This document shows positions 55,349-64,000 of a DNA stretch of 64,000 nt, one piece after another. A program made the position numbers and the translations under genes. Positions within the stretch are counted from its first letter, which is position 1, and each line of letters begins with the position of its first letter. The stretch covers positions 43,495,687 through 43,559,686 of the forward strand of contig NC_052507.1 of NCBI RefSeq assembly GCF_014356525.2. Direction: 5' to 3'. This stretch comes from Nilaparvata lugens. Its lineage: Eukaryota > Arthropoda > Insecta > Hemiptera > Delphacidae. Below the pieces are notes generated by a model that saw only the letters and a list, made by a program, of their open reading frames with translations, made no database searches and had not been told where the DNA came from.

Positions 55349-58120
55349 TGGAACAATTCTGAAATCAGAACAATATATGAGTCATATGAAAACAAAATCA
55401 CAATCATACAATAAATCATCAGAATATAAGAAACTTATACTCTAGTTATATTTTTATTGAGAAAGAAATTCAAGTCAAAATAAAAGTGAATAAAATATTC
55501 ATCCATCAAAAATATAATTGTCTTATAACAGCCTTCTATTAGTGAACGTTTAAAAGTATCAATAACAACGTTTGTCACTCAATGAACGACCTTGCCCTGG
55601 ATATGAATAACAAGATTGACAACTAAACAAAAATACGTGACAATTGCACTTTCTTAACGTAGGTCACATCAGTACAAACGCAAAAATAAAATAACAAAAC
55701 AATGAATTACATTACTGTACTTTTTCGTGGCACCATATATTAAAACGTACCATGATTTATCGAGAAAAAAAAGAAAGTTATATCAGTGATAATGTTATAT
55801 TACAAAAATGTAACATGTAATTAGAATATGTAATTATGTGAATGAAACATGACCATTTGGTTATCATAAAATGGTAAACTATCCATCAACCATATTTCCT
55901 GTTCATTTTCCTGGAATAACCATAATTTGAAATAACTGAGATATAATTATAATGACTATGAAATATAACATGGTTAATCATAACTGTAAAATCAATACAA
56001 AATCAATAATGCAACTGGTGAAATTAAATGTAAAACCCAGCCAAATACCAATTTTCATAGGTAACTGTACCCTAAAATTATAAATATGTAACCATGGAAT
56101 AATAAACCCTCTTCTATAATAACTGATTCTATATCGTAAAACATGGTTCTACAATGATTACCAAAAATCACTTCTGAAAATAAAAACTCAACCATAATAA
56201 TAAGCCCTAAACTCAACCTATTGTGCCAAAAGAAAAACTTTTCTACTCAAAACCATTAATATTAGAACCATGACACAATGAAACTCAAATATTATCATGA
56301 AATATAATCAAGAATATAGTAATCATTAGTTTATACTGAGAAAAAATTATAAAACGAAATTCAATTCAAAGATATAAACGTATAAAACTGAAACTCTGCT
56401 ATCCATAGCTAAAAAATTCCCCTATAACCGTTTATTATAACCCATGGACAATAAGTTTGGTCTATATTACCATTGAAAAATATGGACTTCACCTCCAGCA
56501 ACAATAATCAGTAATAATACTTTAATAAAATTTTACGAGGACTTATAATTATAGGCTTAAATCAAAGACCCCATCGAAAACAGATCAAATAAATAAAATA
56601 TAATCCTATTATTCAACCACTGGATGATAAATCCATAAATATTATAATCAATTCTGATAAACAATGATGAAATGATAAATAATTACGAATAATATTTACA
56701 AAAATTCTCTTAGGGACTTTAATATAGCGCATGACTTCAAAAAAATACGACTTAAAAAAATGACTATCACCATTAAACCTTAAATATCAACACCTTATGA
56801 CAACAAATTCAAATATTCAATTCATGAATTCTATCAACAAAATATCTACCTTTAATAACCCTTGAAAATATTTCAATAAAACTTATTCATAACCTTAATA
56901 TAATGAAATATAAAATCCAAAGGGCCAAAATTCTAAAGTGAAATATCTCAGAACCCTTTGCCCTAAACAAAATTATAAGTATCGCAATGCTAAAATCTAT
57001 GCTAAGAAAATATGAAACTGCAATAAAATTTTTTTCGAAAATCGACTTTTTCCGAATTTGTCTGAAATTTCTAGACTAACAATCAAGATACGCCGCATAC
57101 CTTGTAATCATCATAAATCGTAAAAAAAGAACTCATCGGAATAAACGAATACCACTTATAACTGAAAACCAAAATCCAATATATGTAGAATACAACTATC
57201 CATCAAATATCATGAAACCAAAATGAAATCCCAACATAAACCATAGAAAAATAGCAGATAACCATTTAGCAAAAACGCGCGAAATTCAAAATCAGTAGAT
57301 AACCATTCAGCAGAAACGCGCGAAATTCAAAATCCGTGTCTGACTGTAGCCGAAAATTTACTACCTATTGAAATAACTCACGAACCCTCAAATATCTCAA
57401 AAATATCTACTTCACATATCCTATCCCATTTTAGAAATGCAAGCGAATGACCTAAAATTCATCTTTAAATTCAAAAAAAAAAATTTTTGCTACTATACAA
57501 GGTCACCAACAAAAACTATAAAATGAAAAACCTCAAAACCCTTTGCTCTAAACAAAATTTTTCACAGAACAAAGTTGAATGTACTCATCCTAAAAAATAA
57601 GATTCCCGAAAAAAAAATCGAATAATCACAAAATTGTTTTCCATGAACTGGAGATTTCTGAATTTTTCGATAATTTCGCCTCTTGGCAGCCAGTAGAGCA
57701 AAAATTTAGTAGAAGTCAATCAATATCGAACGCTATCAAAATCGTCGTTTGAAAAACTTCCTTCACAACAGATTCGTTCGGTGAATTACATTGAATTTCC
57801 AGAATATGTTTCAAAATACTAAAACAAAACTTTATATGAAGAAAAAAAATCACAAAACCCCAAAAAGAAAATTTTTGAAAATTATTGAAAATACCTAACT
57901 CGAAAACTACTGCCCTAATCGAAAAATTTTATTGGACATAAACGATTGAAATTATCACTACCTACAAGCTCAGTGAAAAAAAAATCATAAAATCCCAAAA
58001 TTTAATTCACCTGTCACATGACTATCATCCCAACGAAAAAAAACTCAATATCTAGATTACAGACGACATTATTATGGTATAATGATTGAAATAAAACTTT
58101 TTCCACTTTTCCACACCTTG
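55103..58120. other. 3-kb AT-rich gap between integrase and env
   Basis: No open frame of meaningful length on either strand. A (TA)n tract lies at 55315-55347. A 41-bp direct duplication containing aaacgcgcgaaattcaaaat lies at 57252-57335. A diverged phrase of the type aaaaccctttgctctaaaca recurs at 56950, 57535 and, more weakly, near 57900. In related elements env follows pol closely, so this is either an insertion, an expanded 5' leader or intron for the env transcript, or a dead coding region. The base composition is strongly A-biased on the plus strand. Confidence 0.6.
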
Positions 58121-59490
58121 CTATGACTTTCGTTCATGAAAAAGTTTCATTCTCCTTACATGAATAATTTCTGGAACAATCTTTCCCCGCTTTTCTAATA
58201 ACACTTCATAGTTTAAATCAGATAACTTCCTTGATACCACAAAAGGCCCATGAAAAGGATTATTGAATTTTTTACAAGTATCAGCCTGATACCTAGGATA
58301 CGAAACTAGAACTTTATCTCCTTTATTGAAAGCTACTAATCTATGTCTTTTATCAAAACTATCTTTTTGTTTTTCCTGCACTTCTCTTAATATCTCCGGT
58401 AATCTCTCACGGACCTTTGCTAACGATTTTAACTCCTCTAACCTATCCCTACAAATAGAAGAAGGAAGGAAAGCAATATCCACAGGACTTCTAGGAACGA
58501 ATCCAAACACCAAGTAATACGGCGAAAACCCAATTGAATCTTGAACTGCTATATTATAAGAAAAACATACATGCCTAATACAGCTCGCCCAATTAGACTG
58601 ATCACCAGATACGTAACATCGCAACATAGTTACTAAAGTGTCATTATACCGCTCTGTTACACCCTGAGTGGAAGGCATATAAGCAGAACCGAACTTCTGC
58701 TCTACTCCCAATGATACACAAAAATCCTTGAAAATTTCAGCTCGAAAATTTGACCCATTATCCGTGTGAATAACTTTAGGTAATCCATATAAAGACGCAA
58801 AATCTAAAATGAACTTAGCAGTATTCTTAGCATCAATAGCGTACACTGGTTTACAGAATGCGAATCTCGTCGTCCTATCTACCGCTACCAAAATATACTG
58901 GCAATTATTACTTTTCGATAATGGACCAACTGCATCTATACAGATTGTATGAAAAGGCTCACCTGAAATTGTTATAGGTTTCAAAAATCCAGCCGGTTTC
59001 AACCTCGACACCTTTGCCTTTTGACAAACTTCACATGATTTCACATACTCAACTACATCTTTCCTGACAGTAGGCCAATAATACCTATCCTTGATTTTAG
59101 ACAACGTTTTATCTATCCCTAAATGTCCCCCGAACTGCAAAGAATCATGATATTGTTTCAATACAGTTGTCACCAAACTCTCAGGAACGACCAACAAAAA
59201 TAAGGCTGCGCTTTTGACCTGTGCTTCCTTGTAGTACAATATGTCATCTCTTAAAACATAATTTCTAGCTTTTCGTGCAATAGTTCTCTCCGCTGACTCT
59301 AAATCCAACAAAGCGTCATATATCTTTTTCAAAAACGGATCCTGTTTTTGCAATAATCCTATATTTATACTAGTAATCATGTTAGCGGATTCTTGCGCAT
59401 CATCTCTAATAAGTTGATTCTGTAGAGAAGTTATTTCTTCGCTCGTAATGACAAAAGAGAATTCAAAAAAATCGTTCTCAATAACCTTTT
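58121..59490 (-). pseudogene. Integrase region of pol, separated by a frameshift
   Basis: The frame with an ATG runs 59380 to 58121, but in-frame coding extends up to about 59490. It contains the HHCC zinc finger (GGHLGIDKTL ... CEVCQKAK), the catalytic core with D-D-E in DAVGPLSKSNN, VIHTDNGSNF and QGVTERYND, and a C-terminal GPY/F-type module (NNPFHGPFVVSRKLSDLNYE) ending HVRRMKLFHE. It inserts reverse-transcribed element DNA into the host genome. It is cut off from RNase H by loss of one G in a run at 59491-59493, just after the DALSRA motif. Otherwise well preserved. Confidence 0.9.
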
Positions 59491-62196
59491 CCCTGGCGCC
59501 CTAGACAAAGCGTCAACCAATTGTAATGTCTTGCCTGGTTGATAATGAATATTGAAATCAAACTGAACCAATTTAGTAACCATTTTTGCTAAACGTGAAC
59601 TTGGTTCCTTGATATTTCTGTAATACTGTAAACTACAGTGATCCGTTACAACAGTAAACTGTTTGTTTAGAAGCCAAGATCTGAAATGCATAACTGAATA
59701 CGTGACTGCCAATAATTCAAGCTCAGTGGCCGACCAATTTGATTCACTCTTAGTTAATCTTCTTGAAACAAATGAAACTGGATGGATAGTACCGTCCTCT
59801 AATTTCTGACTCAAACACCCAGCAATCCCTACAGAACATGCATCTGTGTATAAGAAAGTTTCCCGATTATCACAATAATGAACTAAAACTGGACTCGATA
59901 TAATACAATTTTTCAACTCCTCAAACACTTGTTGGTGACTTTCTAACCACTCAAACCCTTTATCTTTCTTAGTTAACTGCGTCAACACATATGCTCTTTT
60001 AGATAGACATGGGATAAATTTACGATAGTAAGACACTGCTCCCAAAAATCTCCTTAGCTCAGTGACTTTAGTGGGTACCGGAAAATTTTTTATAGATTCT
60101 ACATTCTCCGCCAATGGCGCTAATCCTTCATTTGAAACAAGATGTCCTAGAATTTTTAAAGACTGAAAACATATTTTCGACTTGTCTGGATTTAGTTTCA
60201 AATTACACTCCCGGATTCTTTCAAAAACCTCCTTCAACTCTTTAATGTGCTCTTCCACCGTTGCTGAAAATATATATAGATCATCTATATATAACAACAT
60301 ACTCTTATATAACTTATCACTGAAGATACGCGTGACCTCTCGTTGAAACGTATTGGGACTTATAGCCAACCCCTGAGGTAGTTTCTTGAACTTATATAAA
60401 CCCAATGGCGTCGTGAAAGCCGTCAAATGTTGAGATTTTTCCTCTATAGGCATAGAATAAAAAGCTGATGTCAAATCTAACGTTGTGAGAAACTGAGCTC
60501 CAGCCAAGGATTCTAAAATTGTACCGGGATTCGGCAATGGATATCGATCTTTGATAATTTTTGAATTCAATTTCTTGTAATTGACCACCATCCTAGGAGG
60601 CTTGTTCTTATATCTAACGAGAAAAGCTGGAGAAGCATAACCTGATCTACATTCCTCAATCACATTAGCCTTTTTTAATCCATTTAAAATATCTTGTAAT
60701 TCCTCTCTTTCACTAGCAGCGAATTTGTATGGTGAACAGAAAATTGGAGACTCGTCTATCAATTGAATTTTTACTGGTGGCAGTTTTGACACCGGAATAT
60801 CATATTTATCTTTCGCAAAAATATCCTTAAAATCTTCAACCAATGCATAAAACTCATTTTGAACTGACTTTTCTAACTTATCATTAATAGAAACTTTTTC
60901 TGTGATACTCACATGCTCGATTATATTAACTGGAGCTGATAACATCTTTCTTGAATTATCATACATCAATTTCCCAATACATTCATTATTTTCGAGAATA
61001 ATCTCATTTGAATCGACATTGCTAGCAATAAAATTGAGACCTTCTCTGCTCTGCGATACGAAACCAATTATTGACTCCTTATCAATAAAATAATTTTTGC
61101 GATTTTTAAAACCGCTGACCACATAATTCGACTCCAACGTAGAAAAATGTTTTTCTTCACCTGAACTCAATTTGATATAGTCTTTTAAAAATACATCTTT
61201 ACTAATCATTGGCCTACTTTCATCCGCTCGCAAAAGCCCAGCGTCATCAGTTGATTGCGAAATCGTAGCATCGCCTATCACTTGCCGATCCAACAACTGA
61301 ACTACTGACTCAGCCGAATTGTGAATTTTTAATGTGTATCTCTCATTTTCACTGTATTTACCTACAGAAATAATATCCAACTCTGATTTATTTAACTTGA
61401 ATGATAATTTACTGTCCTCATTAATTTGCTTATCAACATGAACATCAATATTTAATATCTCTTTCGGTTTTATAATAACCTGCTCATCCATTTTAACTTG
61501 AATTAAATTCGTCTTCGCAATTTCATCATGTACTGAAAATGGAACAACAATACTGTTATTGTTTAAAAGAATCTTCATCTCTTGTTTTTGAAAATTTAAA
61601 CGGACTCCGTGTCGAGACAAAAAATCAACACCCAACAATAACTGTATGGACAATGATCTCACTACAAAACATTCCCAAGTGACATTGACTCCATCAACTT
61701 GAAAATCAAAACAAACCTTGCCCAACGACTTAACTGGTAACCCATTCGCGGCTGTGAGAATGACGTCTGTTTCAAACAATGACTGACCTTGACAATGATC
61801 AATCAATTCAAGATTAACGAGTGAGACACTTGAACCCGTATCTAATAATATCTTTATATTTTCTTCGCAAGATATTCCTTGAATTGATATTGGCGTTTTA
61901 TGATTCTTACTCAACAATAAATTTGAATAACTAATAAATTTCTGACTATCACCATCCTCAACATGATCCATACTCATATTTGTTTCTACTATGCTATTAC
62001 CTATAGGTTTTGAATCCTCAACACACAATATCCCATTTTTAAATGACGTTTCTGTCACACCTGATTTAGTATTATTATTATTATTATCATCATCGATGTC
62101 TTTTACATCCGATTCTTGCAATTCATCACGTTTGTTACGTGAAAAGGGGCCCCTATACTCTGTCGCCGAGAACTGAGCCCCCGCTACAAGTTTTTT
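59431..62196 (-). pseudogene. Protease, reverse transcriptase and RNase H of pol
   Basis: The frame with an ATG starts at 62121 (896 codons), but the pol frame is open up to the gag overlap at about 62196, so it is probably entered by frameshifting. Order: retropepsin with ILLDTGSSVSLVN, a long linker, RT with RMVVNYKKLNSKI, LDLTSAFYSMPI, the catalytic LLYIDDLYIFS and ILGHLVSNEG, the FLGAVSYYRKFIP connection, and RNase H with FLYTDACSVGIAG, the ELELLAV Glu and VVTDHCSLQYY. The RNase H ends in DALSRAP, where a one-base loss sends the frame to a stop at 59431. This is the central part of a Gypsy-type polyprotein. Confidence 0.92.
62145..62196 (-). promoter_or_regulatory. -1 ribosomal frameshift signal between gag and pol
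   Basis: On the minus strand the slippery heptamer A AAA AAC (62190-62196) is in the gag frame, two codons before the gag stop TAG (62184-62186). A 7-base spacer follows, then GGGGGC (62177-62182), which can pair with GCCCCT (62145-62150) to form a six-pair stem (one G-U pair) with a loop of about 26 bases. The pol frame is exactly -1 to gag and is open through the overlap. Heptamer, spacer and stem match the classical retroviral arrangement. Efficiency cannot be judged from sequence. Confidence 0.75.
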
Positions 62197-63829
62197 GAGT
62201 CATTCTTTCTCCCATTGTACCTACACGACATAGTGGAATGATTTTTGGCATTGCATATATGACAAAAAAATTCATCTTCCGTTTTTTTGTTTCTCAAATT
62301 AAACCTGCATTCAGCTGTCGTATGCGTAGTGGTCTCACATATCGCACACCATCTTCTTTGAAACTTGATATTTTCTTTGTGATGAATATCTCCCTCTCTA
62401 TCATTCCTATTTCTTCGATCAAACCTATTCCCTTCAAATCTATTTCCTTCGAACCTATTTCCTTCAAACCTATTTCCTTCATACCTATTTCCTTCAACCC
62501 TATTCCCTTCAAACCTATTTCCTTCATACCTATTTCCTTCAACCCTATTTCCTTCATACCTATTTCCTTCAACCCTATTCCTTCAAACCTATTTCCTTCA
62601 TACCTATTTCCTTCAACCCTATTCCCTTCAAACCTATTTCCTTCATACCTATTTCTATTAAACCTTGACCCTTCTCAATACCATTGTTGAATTTGTTCCC
62701 ATAAGACCTATTATTTTCGTTGCCACTCGTATTGCTGTCATTGAATCTTCTCCCCGCTAATTCTTTTTCCGCAATAAGTTTATCCACATTTCTACTTATC
62801 TGCATAATGTGATGATCATATGAATCCCGTTGAACTATTGAAGCTTTGCCTAGACCTACTCTATCTTCCACTATGTATTGAGAAAATTCAAAACGCTGTA
62901 AATTTCTTTCTAACTCATCGATGGACTCGTTAGGCAGCATTATTACCCTATCCTGAATATGAGGTAACAATCCTTTCAATACATATTTTATTTTCCTACC
63001 TTCCGACATATGCGGGTCAACCTTTGAGCACAATCCTAAAACTTGGGCCATATATTCCCTAGCTGCTTCACACGGTTTCATTCTTATGTTTGTCAACTCC
63101 ATTTCATACCTATCCATGTGAATAGGCTGATAATACTTTTCGAGCTCAGATCGAACATTTTTGTAATCCCATCTATTCGCTTCCGTCAACGAGAGTTGGA
63201 TCATATCTAAATATTTCAAAGGACTGCCTTCTAAGTAAAATGGTAGATATAGTAATTATCCTTTTCATCCCACGAATTTGCATTTGAAACTCTTTCAAAA
63301 TGAATAAAAAAATCTATAACATCCTCCGATTTCTTTCCTCCATATATCCGTGGAGCTAAGAAAGGTCGCTTATTATCAGCCATATTCAATGTTTCAAATG
63401 AACCAACTGTATCCGATTTTATAATAGCGTCTGTCTGAACCGCACTATCTTTATTTTCAATAAAAGTTTTATTAAGAATATTGAATCCTCGTCTCCAGAT
63501 ATAGGTTGTTCACTTTTACTAACTTCTGAGGAATCCAGAGTAAATTTTCTTCTCAACGTCTGCTCTAAAAAGGCAAGATTGGGATGCTGTAACGCTAATT
63601 CGTTCGATAACCTGACCCCTTCTATTATATGATTCAGAGCTTTCTCTTGACTAAGTAAATGCTGTTCAGGCTGTAACAACGACAATTTCAAGATCCTAAT
63701 ATGAGATCTCAAAAAATCTAAATCCGCATTTGGGGGAACAAACAATCTATATTGCTGAGCTATAAACAACGCTTCTTTAAGATTCAATTCTTTTGTACGA
63801 ATATTCCTAAGATCTACCACTGCACTCAT
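62184..63829 (-). pseudogene. Gag, multiply frameshifted
   Basis: The likely start is ATG 63829 (MSAVVDLRNIRTKELNLKEA). The upstream ATG at 63931 would add a Cys/Leu-rich stretch unlike Gag. The sequence shifts frame near 63485 and again near 63235, then gives a capsid-like block (YLDMIQLSLTEANRW, MELTNIRMKPCEAAREYMAQ). Two further one-base losses, near 62685 and 62580, bracket an Arg/Gly/Asn pentapeptide repeat. The C-terminus has two perfect CCHC zinc knuckles, CAICETTTHTTAEC and CHICNAKNHSTMSC (C-x2-C-x4-H-x4-C), which bind the RNA genome. It ends at a TAG just after the frameshift heptamer. As read it is non-functional. Confidence 0.82.
62448..62665 (-). repeat. 15-bp minisatellite coding RFEGN-type pentapeptides in gag
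   Basis: On the plus strand cctatttccttcaaa and variants (…cata, …caac) repeat about 14 times. On the coding strand each unit reads AGG-TTT/TAT/GTT-GAA-GGA-AAT, giving R-(F/Y/V)-E-G-N. One unit near 62570-62585 has 14 bases and shifts the frame. The repeat lies between the capsid part and the zinc knuckles. Confidence 0.88.
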
Positions 63830-63953
63830 TCCATAATACAAATATAAATGAGAAGATAAATCACAACAACAACACAGCAACAAATGAAAACACAAAATTG
63901 AATCTTCACTGAGGTAACCGAAAAAGTCCAAATTTTAAAAGCTGGATTAAAAA

Positions 63954-63971
63954 CCCTTTGAGCCTCCACCA
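63954..63971 (-). other. tRNA primer-binding site
   Basis: The minus strand reads TGGTGGAGGCTCAAAGGG starting four bases inside the LTR end at 63976, the position and TGG start expected for a primer-binding site. The plus strand ends ...GCCTCCACCA, like a tRNA 3' end with CCA. I cannot name the tRNA without a comparison to insect tRNA sets. Confidence 0.65.
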
Positions 63972-63975
63972 ATTA

Positions 63976-64000
63976 TGTAAACAAGATCTGCCTTCACCGA
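63976..64000 (-). repeat. Inner edge of the 5' LTR (cut by the window end)
   Basis: The 25 bases are identical to the first 25 bases of the LTR at 52047. The rest lies outside the window. Confidence 0.92.

Larger units (their letters stand above)
52047..64000 (-). mobile_element. Envelope-bearing Gypsy/errantivirus-like element
   Basis: The gene order on the minus strand is LTR (beyond the window), primer-binding site, gag, pol (protease-RT-RNase H-integrase), a 3-kb gap, env, LTR. The 25 bases at 63976-64000 equal the start of the LTR at 52047, which fixes the internal boundary of the 5' LTR and shows the element is flanked by two LTRs. The internal length is about 11.1 kb. Gag and pol use a -1 frameshift signal. 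Several single-base indels break the coding frames. An insect retrovirus-like life cycle is inferred from the env gene. Confidence 0.9.

Noticed and set aside
59431..59500. Programmed frameshift between RNase H and integrase
   Set aside because: The break is a missing G in a GGG run with no slippery heptamer or structure, and related pol genes are continuous here, so an indel or sequencing error is more likely.
62238..62690. Plus-strand frame of repeated ISFxPI units
   Set aside because: Antisense of the gag pentapeptide minisatellite and zinc-knuckle region.

Overview
The window looks like a piece of a transposon-rich arthropod nuclear genome, most likely an insect and possibly a plant-sap-feeding hemipteran. 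The evidence is the AT-rich sequence and the dense eukaryotic mobile elements: Polinton/Maverick, Penelope-like, non-LTR, Gypsy with an envelope, and short inverted-repeat elements. Microsatellites are abundant and there is no prokaryotic gene organisation. The species cannot be fixed from this sequence alone. Nearly every supportable coding region belongs to a mobile element; one small spliced host gene is suggested around 34.6-35.0 kb.

About 4-18 kb is a decayed Polinton (Maverick/adintovirus-like) element. It holds a protein-primed family B DNA polymerase whose palm domain has been deleted and partly relocated, a cluster of small minus-strand genes (one BIR-like), a frameshifted packaging ATPase, a frameshifted copy of a Polinton-associated protein, and a coiled-coil protein cut off at its 3' side. 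A two-copy family of secreted-type protein relics (8.7-10.5 kb) and a Penelope-like retroelement (11.0-12.5 kb, minus strand) sit inside it. No capsid, penton, protease or integrase gene was seen.

About 17.8-27.8 kb is a nested structure. A second Penelope-like copy interrupts the Polinton coiled-coil gene. That copy is split by an 8.4-kb insert with inverted terminal sequences and a 9-bp duplicated target. The insert contains an older repeat, and the repeat is split by a non-LTR retrotransposon with a 10-bp target duplication. A hammerhead-like ribozyme motif typical of Penelope-like elements lies at 27.74 kb.

About 28-51 kb is mostly noncoding and repeat-derived. It contains several copies of one interspersed family, a short element with perfect 41-bp inverted repeats, 166-bp and 100-bp tandem arrays, long microsatellites, and a long leader-like region that may be the 5' end of a non-LTR element.

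About 51.2-52.0 kb holds a degenerate Gypsy relic. From 52.05 kb to the window end, on the minus strand, is a nearly complete envelope-bearing Gypsy/errantivirus-like element: LTR, env, a 3-kb AT-rich gap, integrase, protease-RT-RNase H, gag with two zinc knuckles, a primer-binding site, and the first 25 bases of the second LTR. Its gag and pol frames overlap at a textbook -1 frameshift signal. Single-base frameshifts break gag, pol and env, so the copy as read is not intact.
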